This document shows positions 49,444 through 61,500 of a DNA stretch of 64,000 bases, piece after piece. Origin of the DNA: Lateolabrax maculatus. Lineage: Eukaryota; Chordata; Actinopteri; Acropomatiformes; Lateolabracidae. Position numbers and translations under genes: made by a program. The notes below the pieces were generated by a model. It saw only the letters and a program-made list of their open reading frames with translations. It had not been told where the DNA came from and did no database searches. The stretch's first letter is position 1; each line of letters starts with the position of its first letter. The stretch is from contig CM062201.1 of assembly GCA_031216445.1 (NCBI GenBank), forward strand, positions 1,395,001-1,459,000, written 5' to 3'.

Positions 49444-49528
49444 GATTGCTCCTTTCAATGCCTTTAATTTTTTTTGAAAATTTCCATCTATCTGAAGAAA
49501 TAAGTCAGCTTATGTACCTGTCTTAAGT

Positions 49529-52500
49529 ATGGAACTGCAGAAGCTATCAAATGGTAATCACCGACATGATGCTGCTGTGCCTGTGGAGGGAGGGTATGTT
49601 TCTTATGTGTGTCCTATTTGCTGACTCGCTATGAATTCATGGTAATTTAAGTTTGTTCACATTATCTAAAGTTGAAGACATGCAAGTGTTGTTTTTTTTG
49701 TTTGTGGTGGATGTTACAGAGTCCCACCAGAGGAAGAAAAGTTCCTGCAACACAAAAGTGATGGATCAAAGAGACCTCAGTTCACAGATGTGAGTATAGA
49801 AGACAGCCAGAGGTCAATGCAGCCTGTTGGTACTCCATGTGTTCTGTCTGATAAAGTGTATCATTCAGAACAATGAACATTTATCGCTATATTCTTAGGG
49901 ACAATATGAAAACTATGGTTGGAGGAGGGGATCAGAAGGCAGGGGTACTGGACTTAGTGTACAGATGGTAATTAATGTGTTTTGATTAAATGTCTATGTA
50001 TCATGTAATTGGGAGGGCCAGGCATATATTTTATGCCTTTATTAGATAGTGGACACACAGGAAATGAGAGGATAGAGAAATAAGTCCACCAAGGTGCCCC
50101 AGGTTTTGCTTTTTTATAAAATTAAATAAAAGATTCAAACCCCAAAATCATTTCCTACAGTCCCTGACACAGTAGATGTTGGGAGAAGTTCCAACATCCA
50201 ACATTCATCCTGTGCCCTACAAATGCAATCATCTGTTTTGAACAAATGTTATGGCAGAGGTCAAGTTTGACTTTGACAACAGAAACCTTGGATCACATTC
50301 TGTCTCAGGGCCATTTTAGTGCCCTAAGATAGATAACCTATATTATGTGTATTATATAACATTTGACTGATATTTCAGTTTAATGCAACTTCCCTTAACT
50401 TTTTGTATGTTGCAAGTCATCAACAACACATTAGTAGCCTACCTTTTGTAGTCTATCATCATCATCTTCACTGTTTTTTAGTTTTCTAACCTGAACTATA
50501 ACCAACATTCTCACACTGCATGGACTAAACTGGAAAATGAAAATAATCTAGGCAGCATGGATTTCCCCCCAAAACCTAAATGCAAAAGAGTTGCATATCA
50601 AAACATGTTGTAGAATGTTGTATAGATTTGTGACGAGGATGCTGAAAGGTACTGTATTGCCTTGCCTTGGACACATGAATTGTGATGTAATGTCACAATA
50701 TGCAGCCTAATGTGAACAAGTCTTGTCTTTTCCAGTTTGAGGGTAAAACCTCCTTTGGGATGTCTGTCTTCAACCTGAGCAATGCCATCATGGGCAGTGG
50801 CATTCTGGGTCTGTCATATGCCATGTCCAACACAGGCATTGTCCTTTTCCTGTGAGTACCAAAAATATACACATGTTGGTACAGAGAGTACAACTGAATG
50901 TGATACGCACACCCACACACATGTTTTACCTTAGTGGTTCTCTGAAAACAACAGTAGACAGTAGATAAAGAGATACATGAGTGGAGACAAGGTAAATGTT
51001 ACGCAACACATATAAAGTACTTAAAATGGAAAAAGAAAATGTTAGAAAAGAAAAGAAAAGCCTTTACTGTCATTGCATTTGCATAAAACAAAATTTGGAA
51101 CGCTGCTCCTGTTGGTGCCACGAATGACAACATATAACACAACCATACAATAAGGTAAAAAAAGACTAAGAGTACAACAAGTGCATTGGTATAGAGTACA
51201 AGTACTCCCCCTGAGGTAAGTACAGTAATGTTTGTGTTTACACAGGAATAAGGGAACTGAGATGGGATAAATGACTTTCAGTAGAATAAAGTGACTAATG
51301 TGTTAATATTGCATAATGAAACTTCATATTTTAGTGCATGTTTGAGTTTAATGTTCTGATGGTCGTCGGGGAAAAAACTGTCCTTTAGATCTATGGTCCT
51401 TGTTCTGGAGGACCTGTACCGTCTGCCAGAGGGCAGGAGAGTAAACAGGTGGTGGCCTGGGTGTGATGTGTCTGTCATGATGTTTTTAGTCCTGCCGAGG
51501 TAGTGGGAGTAGGCAATGTTTTCAAGGGAGGGCAGTGAGCAGCCATTGATTTTATGGGCTGTGTTGATAACCTTTTTTGCTGTTTTGTCTGCCACAGTGC
51601 AACTGGAGTACCACGCCGAAGGCAGTATGTCAGTACACTTTTGATGGTAGAGCAGTATAAAGCCATCATCAGTTTGCACTCCAGGTTGTTTTTCCTGAGC
51701 ACTCTCTGAGTGTCACCACTGCTGAATTTTCTTGACTAGTACTGAGGTGTTGGCAGACCAGGAGAGGTCATCTGATATGTGGGCTCCTAGGAACTTGAAG
51801 GTGTTGATGTGGAGTGGGGCCAGGTCTGCACTTTGCCTCCTGTAGTCTAATACGAGTTCCTTTGTTTTTGTGGTGTTCAATGACAGATTGTTGTCTGAGC
51901 ACCACACTGCTAGTTTCTGTATCGTGGCTCTGTAAACGTATTTATCATCTCCTGAGATGAGTCTGATCACCGTAGTGTCATCAGCAAATTTGATGATGGT
52001 GTTGGTGGGATGAGTAGGAGTACAGTCATATGTATACAAGGAGTAGAGTAGTGGAGCCAGCCAGTGCTGAGCATGATAGTGGAGAAGAGTTGGGGGCCGA
52101 GTTTCACAGTTTGTGGTTTGTGAGGAAGTCCTTTATCCAGATGCAGATGGAGGGGGATAGGCTTAGTAGACCTAGTTTGCTCACTAGTATGTGTGGGATG
52201 ATTGTATTGAATGCTGAGCTGTAGTCTATGAAGAGCATTCTTACATAGGATCTCTGGGGTTCCAGGTGGCTCAGTGCGGTGTGAAGGGCTATGACGATGG
52301 CATCTTCTGTGGACCTGTTTGCTCTGTATGGGGGGGAAGGGTGGATTTGATGTGCTGTGCGACCAGCTTCTCAAGGCACTTCATGATTACTAAGTGCAAC
52401 TGGTCAGTAGTCATTCAGGCTGTTGGTGACTGATGATGATGGTAGCTGATTTTAGGCGGAGTGGAATGGTGGCTAGAGTCAGAGAAAGGTTGAAGATCTT

Positions 52501-55500
52501 TGTGAAGACCCTGGCAAGTTGGTTGGCACAGGCTTTGAGTACATTGCCAGATACTCTGTCAGGGCCAGCGGCTTTACTTGTGTTTACTGATTTGGGCACA
52601 CATCTCACCTGGTGTTCTCGTAGGGTGAGAGTGTGGGTGCTGGGGGTTGGTGGAGACTGTGTTGAGCCTGTTTACCTCGAAACGGGCAAAGAAATAGTTT
52701 AGTTCCTCTGCCAGTGAGGCATCAGCGTGGACAGTGCTGGGGTTTTGTAATTGATGTTGCTTTGAATTCCCTGCCACACCCTCCTTGGGTTATTGTCCGT
52801 GAGATGGTCCTCAATTTTCCTCCTGATGCCTTTCTTCAGGTAGGGGCTTGTCACCTGACCTAAAGTCAGAGTTGTGCTCTCTGAGTAGAGTCTGGCCCTC
52901 GCTTGTCATCCAGGGTTTCTGGTTAGGAAACACCTGAATCCTTTGGTCTGCTGTGACACTGTCATAGGGTGCAAAGACAATCTTGCACAGAACAAGGGGG
53001 AAAACAGAGGCTAAATACATAAGGGGAAGACAATAAGACACAGGTGACACACATCAGGGCGGAGCAGGCAACCAAAGGGGGTGGGAAACACAAGGGCAGA
53101 AAAAGTGCCTTAAATGAGAGTACAACAAAATAAAACAGGACATAATGAATAAATGAAGAAAAAACAAAACATGAGCTAGGGTGTTGACCTCACAGTTTTA
53201 ATTTATTAAAAAAGAAAAACTGAAATATCACATGGTCATAAGTATTCAGACCCTTTGCTCAGTATTGAGTAGAAGCACCCTTTTGAGCTAGTACAGCCAT
53301 GAGTCTTCTTGGGAATGATGCAACAAGTTTTTCACACCTGGATTTGGGGATCCTCTGCCATTCTTCCTTGCAGATCCTCTCCAGTTCCGTCAGGTTGGAT
53401 GGTGAACGTTGGTGGACAGCTATTTTCAGGTCTCTCCAGAGATGCTCAATTGGGTTTAGGTCAGGGCTCTGGCTGGTCCAGTCAAGAATGGTCACAGAGT
53501 TGTTCCGAAGCAACTCCTTTGTTATTTTAGCTGTGTGCTTAGGGTCATTGTCTTGTTGGAAGGTGAACCTTCGGCCCAGTCTGAGGTCCTGAGCGCTCTG
53601 GAAAAGGTTTTCTTCCAGGATCTCTCTGTACTTGGCCGCATTCATCTTTCCTTCAATTGCAACCAGTCGTCCTGTCCCTGTAGCTAAAAAACACCCCCAT
53701 AGCATGATGCTGCCACCACCATGTTTCACTGTTGGGATTGTATTGGGCAGGTGATGAGCAGTGCCTGGTTTTCTCCACACATACCGCTTAGAATTAACGC
53801 CAAAAAGTTCAATCTTCGTCTCCAGAGAATCTTATTTCTCATAGTCTGGGAGTCCTTCCTGTGTTTTTTGGCAAACTCTATGCGGGCTTTCATATGTCTT
53901 GCACTGAGGAGAGGCTTCCGTCGGGCCACTCTGCCATAAAGCCCCGACTGGTGGAGGGCTGCAGTGATAGTTGACTTTGTGGAACTTTCTCCCATCTCCC
54001 TACTGCATCTCTGGAGCTCAGCCACAGTGATCTTTGGGTTCTTCTTTACCTCTCTCACCAAGGCTCTTCTCCCACGATTGCTCAGTTTGGCTGGACGGCC
54101 AGGTCTAGGAAGAGTTCTGGTCATCCCAAACTTCTTCCATTTAAGGATTATGGAGGCCATTGTGCTCTTAGGAACCTTGAGTGCTGCAGAGATTCTTTTG
54201 TAACCTTGGCCAGATCTGTGCCTTGCCACAATTCTGTCTCTGAGCTCCTTGGGCAGTTCCTTCGACCTCATGATTCTCATTTGCTCTGACATGCACTGTG
54301 AGCTGTAAGGTCTTATATAGACAGGTGTGTGCCTTTCCTAATCAAGTCCAATCAGTTTTATTAAACACAACTTGACTCCAATGAAGGAGTAGAACCATCT
54401 CAAGGAGGATCAGAAGAAATAGACAGCATGTGAGTTAAATATGAGTGTCACAGCAAAGGGTCTGAATACTTATGACCATGTGATATTTCAGTTTTTCTTT
54501 TTTAATAAATTTGCAGCTTAATAGGCAGCTTAACCTTGTCTCTAAATCCTGATTAAGCCACTCAGTTTGGCCATTGGACTGGGGGTGGTTTCCCAAGGAG
54601 AGGCTGATGGTGGCTCCTAAGAGGGAGCAGAAGGCCTTCCAGAATTGGGAGATTAACTGCGGCCCCCGGTCTGACACAGCATCTTTGGGGAAACCATGGA
54701 GATGAAAAAACATGGTACAATACTGCCTCCACTGTCTCTTTGGCGGAGGGAAACTTGGGCATAGGAATAATAGGAGCCATCTTAGAAAATCTGCCCACCA
54801 CAGTGAGAATGGCAGCCCGTGACGAAGTCCAGGAAGATGTCAGACCAGGGGCATTAAAGCACCGAAAGGTCTTATTACAGGCACACACTGGACAGGAGGT
54901 GACATACTCCCCAATCTCCTTCTCCATAGAAGGCCACCAGAAGTGCTGTTCGACCACTAAGAGGGTCCTTTTGATACCAGGATGGCAGTAGATGGGGCAG
55001 TGTGGGCCCAGTAGATTACCTGAGAATGGAGGGAGACCGGAACAAACAACCTATTCGGTCGACAGCCCTCTGGGGCCTGCAAGTCCTCACAGGCCCTTCT
55101 AACCCTCTCCTCAATTCCCCAGGTGACTGCCCCAACATCCAGAGGTGAGGTTCACTTTGAGCTTTCTGAAGGCGGCGTCTGCTTGAGATGTCCACTGAAA
55201 CTTCTTAGCAGAGGTTAAGGCATAGTGAGGAGAATCAATGACACTGAAGTTTCTAATAAACCGTCTATAGACATTTGCAAAGCCCAAGAATTGTCCATGA
55301 ACAGTTTCCCTTCAGAGACCACAAACCCCAGGAAAGAGACAGTGGAAACGTGAAAGTAACATTTCTCAGTCTTCACGAAGAGTTGATTGTCTAGCAGACA
55401 CTGGATGACCTGACAAATATGATTGATGTGGGATTACTCATCAGGGGAAAAGATGAGGATGTCATCCAAGTAGATGAATACAAACTGGTTCAGCATATCC

Positions 55501-58500
55501 CTGAGTACATCGTTCACCAGAGCCTGAAAACAGCTGGGGCATTGGTTAGTCCAAAGGGCATCACAAGGTACTTGTAATGCCCACTAGGAGTGTTAAAGGC
55601 AGTCCTCCATTCATCCCCCTCCCTGATCCTCACTAGATGGTATGCGTTTCTAAGGACTAACTTTAAAAAAATCTTAGCCCCTTGTAAGAGTTCAAAAGCA
55701 GAGGATATAAGAGGGAGGGGGTACCTGTTCTTGATGTTGATGTCATTGAGGCCCCTGTAGTCGATGCAGGGCCTGAGAGTCTATCCTTCTTGTCCACAAA
55801 GAAGAAACCTGCTCCTGCTGGATGGACTTGTCCATAGCTTCCATTTCAGGGGCTGAAAGGGAGTACAGGTGTCCCATGGGGGGATTCGTTCCAGGCAGCA
55901 AGTCAATGGCACAGTCATAGGGCCTAAGGGGGTGCAAAGAGGTAGCTCGGGCCTTATTAAAAACTTAAAAACCAGACTTCTGAGAAGCCACTAACTGCTG
56001 CATCTGTTCAACCAGCTGTCTCACCTGGCTGCCTTAAAACTCTCCTGATGATTGGATAGTTCTTCCTCATGGCGGTGAAGCCGACTTCCCTGGGCTCACA
56101 GTTCCCCTGTGCACAGGATGAGAGTCAGCTGAGTCCATGACTGGCCAGATTGTACTGTAAGGCTTTCAGAGATCCAAAGGAGAAACTTTACTTAACAAAA
56201 GGGTTCGGTGCACAGGTAACCCAAAAGAGCTAACTAATCCAAAGGGGTAAGGCAAAGTCCAAGAAACATAAACTCACACACACACAAACATGCTGGAATG
56301 CTTGACACAAGGGTGCAAAGACAATCTGGCACAGAACAAGGGGGAAAACAGAGCCTAAATACATGAGAAGACAATGAGACACAGGTGACACACATCAGGG
56401 CGGGGCAGCCAATCAAAAGGGGTGGGAAACATAGTTGAAGAGAAAAGGGACCTGGATAAGAGCCACACTGTATGCAAGTTGTGTATGCCTATTAATAAAG
56501 GATAATGGAAAGTAATTTAATCTAATCTCATTTTAATTATGGAACATTACAAATACACAATGTTGTAAAAGTAGCAAGAAGTCACACAATGAGAAAAAAA
56601 ATCATGTATATACAGTAAACCCTTGTTTTTCGCGGGGTTACGTTCCAAAAAGAACCCGTGATAGGCAAAATCCGTGAAGTAGAAACCTTTATTTTTTTTA
56701 CAATTATTATACAATTAAATACTCTATTATACATTGAAAAGAAAGAACAAACCATTTTACAGGCTCAAGCATTTGTTTCACAAATAAAAGTACTTTAGAA
56801 ACGTTTTTTTCAACAAATAACTTCTGTACTGTACTGTCAAATAATAATTTTAATCATCAATGTGAACAGAAGGCTTCAAATTGCGGAGATTAGCACCGCC
56901 CACCGCGACCCGAGTAATTGGATTAAACGGGAGAAAATTAAAAATGATTATGAAAAAAATACAAAGTACCTGTACAGTCGGACAAATAGTGACTCAGCTG
57001 TATTTCACTGCTCTTCAGACTGAGCCGCTGCATCCTGACTCCGCTCTGCAGTGTTTTCTTCTTTTGAAGCCCGCGGTGCAGGTGTGTTTGTTCGGGAGAA
57101 GAACATAGTGATAGGCAGTTGTTGTCGCTCTTTTTTCTTCTTTGCAAAAAGATCCTTATACACCGACATGCCACCATCGATTATGTTGGAGAACTGTAAT
57201 GAACGGCTCATTAAAGGGTCCCATACCTACAGCCGCATAGCTTTTACCTTCCCTTAGCATGTCCAGAAGTTTAACTTTATCTGCGATAGACAGCATCTTC
57301 CGCTGCCTTTTGGGCCCTGCCGCAGGTGCTTTTGTCGGTCCAGAGCGTTTTGTCGACATTATGGAGTTTAGAGAAACTCGAAATTGCAAGAGAATTTGCA
57401 CTTACGTAATGTAAATTTGGCAAGCTGTTTTACGTACGTGTACATATTAAACTGCAACGTTATTGACGCACAGGTAGAGAAGAAGCGGAGTGACTTTTTA
57501 GCCAATCAGAATGCAGAACACAATGCACGATGCAAATCCGTGAAGTAGCGAAACCGTGAAAAGTAAACCGCGTTATAGCAAGGGATCACTGTATAATATT
57601 TTTAGTTACGTGTAAAGAAACATTGTGTGTTGGGTTAAAGTAAGTACTTAGTTATGGCTAGGGGAGCTTTGTCACAATGGTGACAATACTGATCTTGGTT
57701 ATGCAAAAACCAGCTCTGAACTTTGGTGTAAACAGGAGAAAAACAGCAGTCTCCCATGTTAAAGTTGACCTATCCATCCACCCTGACCTCCTCCCTGCAC
57801 TGACTTTGTGTCTCTATAACATCAGTTGCATACCTTTTTTGCTCCTGTCATAATTACACCAACCAATAGAAGGCGCTGTCATTGTTGTAAATGTTGTTAA
57901 TCTCTATGACTTCCATTTATCTGTTGCGCGCTCTACATTCAATATCTAATTTTTTTATTTTTTCATGATGGTAAATCTATCACATTAAGACTGATGATCA
58001 ATGGACCCAATTTCCAAAAGCATCTTAAAGCAAAAGTATGTAATATTGGAGTGAACTAACAGCCTGTTCACCCTGCTGCCATCTGGCAAAAAAATACTGA
58101 AGTATCCACTGTCACTGGCAACTTCTTTCTTCAGGCTGTTAATTCATCCTCTGCACTCCACCGCATGTAGCAACTGGGACTACAAGTGCTGTAGAACGAT
58201 AAATAAATTAACCTTGTAACCTTGTTTAGTATTTGTGTTAGCAGGTAAGGATAAGTGTGTTCTATTTTAAATCTTCCTCGTCCCTTACATCTGAGTTAGA
58301 CTAATCAAATGGGTATCAAGGGCTCAAGTGGGTTAGACAAATCATGTGGTTATTTTTAAAGCTACAGCATTTTAAGTACAAATTTCCCCCTTTCCCCCAT
58401 TGAAACCTGTGTCAATGTCCATATGGGCACCTGAATGTTGTTTTAAGACAGACTTGAAATATTGTTAACTTGTCCTTTAAGTGGCTACTTGGGCGATGTA

Positions 58501-61500
58501 TGGTGTACCAAGTAGAAGTGAAAGAGGGCATGGCAAACAGTTACTAAAACGCACCACATATATCCTCCAAACTCTGGCAAAGGAGGCTGTTTTTCTCAGC
58601 CACATTTGAAGAGGCCACTGAAATGGAACTGTGTTGACCCTTTATGGCATAAGCAGTCTTAAAATATAAGACTTATGACTTCACTGCCTTTGAACTGGGC
58701 GGCAGCAAGAGAGAGTTGTTATATTTGTATCAATTTGGCTGGACTGCCACACTGTAATGGCTGCCTGTAGCTTTTAGAATGTAGTTCAAAGACTTCAGGG
58801 AAGAGTTTTTCAAAATGATGCCCCAAAGCTGTGCACATTTTACTGAAACTAATCAATATGTAATAAGGTGACATTAATGATATTACATACCATACCTGTT
58901 CGTGTTTTACAGGATCCTGCTGACATGTATTGCATGTCTGTCCTGTTATTCCATCCACCTGCTGCTACGCAGTGCTGGAGTTGTGGGTAAGGCTTCATTC
59001 AATTTAGAAAATAGTCAGAAATCTGAGATTAGTCTCAGAGCCCAAACTTTTCCAATTGCCATACTCTTCATCTCTTCAATTCCCTATTTCTAAATATAAG
59101 GCCAATTCAGCTGTCTGAATGTCCACAGTCAATTTATTAACTTAGTTCTTTGTTTTTGGTCTCTTCAGGTATCCGTGCCTATGAGCAGCTTGGCCTGAGA
59201 GCTTTTGGTCATCCAGGGAAGATTCTAGCAGCTGTCATCATAACGCTACATAACATTGGAGGTAAGACATTGGTATATGGTATTTAAAATGTTAATGTCA
59301 TATGAGTAGGTGGTGATGATACATCTTGCCAAGGGAACCAAACGTGCCAGAATATCACTGTTTCCTATGTACACTAATAAACTCTTTTTTTCCCCTCACC
59401 TGCAGCCATGTCCAGCTACCTGTTTATAGTCAAATCTGAGTTACCATTGGTCATCCAAGCCTTTCTTGGCCAGACATCCAGCTCCGAGTGAGTACTACCA
59501 ACAACTTTGAAAACAACAACATTTATGAAATTCGATTCAGTTCCATCTGTGTGTGTCCATTACAGAGAAGCAAGGTAAATATAAAAAGACGAAACCCAAC
59601 AATGTGTTTGTCTGTGGCTCTCATGGTTTTATGCTCTATGGTTTCATGTTCAAATGCCCAGTAATTTCCTAAAACAGCTGGTCAATGGAGTTTTAGACAA
59701 ACAGTGCTCAGGAGGAAATGCATTTGCATTTGTTGGAGACTATTTTCAGCTGCGGATTAATTCTCATTTGGTGATTTAGTGAGTATTTGTGGTAGCAGGA
59801 GGTGTATGTGCGATTATATGCTTCATAAGCGTAATCAAGGTACATTAAATCAGTCACAAATATACTAGAAAGAAATTGTATGTACTATTCCTTCAAGTTG
59901 CAATGCAAACAGATGTCCATTATGTTTACATAGCAGAATGCCAACACTGTCCAACAGTTTTATCAGAAAGAAGCAGCTAAGATAGCATGAGCGAGCTGCA
60001 TGGTAAGTAGATTAGCTCAGCATCTGTAAAGCAGCCTTGGACCAATATGCAGTGAAAAGGCTCAATAAAAGCCCCATTCAGTCAGAAATAGTTCAATACA
60101 AATAAAATGTTCAATACACAAAACAATAATGTCATAGTTTTGGATGTTTTTACATTATGTAAAATTAGGATATTTTGGAAATTATAAGGTTTAGTTTAAT
60201 CACATTGAATAATTTAAGCAATATATGAGCACACATACCAATCATGGGTCAAAACATTGAATGAAAATGTAGCTGAATTATAAAAGCCAGAAGTGGTACT
60301 AAATGAAGAAAAGTGAGAACCAAAAGAATTGCTGAGCTAACCCAAATGATCTGGCTCACTAGAAAGAGCCAGCATTCCCATCACGAACCTATACTATGTT
60401 CCTGCAGTAGGGGAGGCTGCAGTATAAGGACCGCATATGTAGGACTGCATATCTAGGACCTTAGTTTTTCACTACAGCAGGAATATGCTAGTACTTTATT
60501 AATCCCTCTTGGAGAAATTACATTTTTTTACTCTGTTGTTAATTTTCATTACACGAGCCATGCTCGAAATACACACACATGACCTATAGACATGCATTAG
60601 TTGTGGAGAGATGTCAGAGTGATGGGGCTAGCACATAGTCCGCGATCCAAGGGCTCAAATGCACCTCAGCAGTGCCCAGGAGGTGAACTAAACCCTCTAT
60701 AGCTACCAGTCTTTTAATACCTACAGGCTGAGCTAGTACCACCCCAATGGAGCTCTATGGCACAGAGGAATAAGATGTATCAGGTTTTGAGTACATACAC
60801 AATACTTGCTGGTTTGAGTCTGAACAGGAGATTTGTTGATGATAGAAATATACAATATCACCAGGCTAATCCTTTAACATGTGGAAAGATAGAAATGTTA
60901 AGTAAGACACTGGTTTGAGGAGCAATTACAGACTGGACTATTTTTTTATGGGCACAGTGACTGTATGCAGCATTTCAGAAGTCCTGCCCTTCAGGTGAAC
61001 TCCTATATCTGTAGTAGTTAATAGGGTAGTCACTAATGAACTGTTCATATCAACTTTACACAGGTAATAATAATCTGTGATATGTGTTTAAGGTTCCACA
61101 GTTTGAAATCTCACCACATTTCACATTCTGGTTGACTGGCCCCAGTCTAAACAACATACCGATATTAGTTTAAACAATTTTAAAATAGTGTTAGCAAGTT
61201 GTGCATACAGGATTGACATAACCTCTTAGCCTGCTTATAATAAACCGTATTTACCAAGATTATGTGACACCACCCTTTTTTACAGGATTCTTTTTTGAAA
61301 AAAAGATTTTTTGAAGATCAAATCTTGTTTTTATAAAGTCAAGTCAATTTTATTTGTATAGTGCCAAATCATAACAAAAGTTATCTCAAGACAGGTTTAG
61401 ACCATACTCTTTAAAATATTATTTACAAAGATCCAACAGCTCCCACCATGAGCAATCACTTGGCGACAGTGGCGAGGAAAAACTCCCTTTTAGCAGGTAG

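Larger units (their letters stand above)
52968..56430 (-). mobile_element. Ty3/Gypsy retrotransposon remnant
   Basis: Minus-strand pol fragments in order: YDCAIDLLPGTNPPMGHLYS (about 55920), a reverse transcriptase core with VMPFGLTNAPAVF (about 55560) and the catalytic YLDD (55461-55472), then the integrase zinc finger and core QHFWWPSMEKEIG...C..C (about 54950), VSDRGPQ and SNGQTEWLNQDLET (about 54560). gag, protease and RNase H are not seen. Direct repeats of about 120 bp, over 90% alike, bound the region at 52968-53090 and 56311-56430 and may be LTR remnants. A Tc1 element (53201-54510) splits the end of integrase from the left repeat. Confidence 0.75.

Noticed and set aside
57051..57257. 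Plus-strand frame within the Tigger-like element
   Set aside because: Antisense of the transposase remnant; no independent motif.
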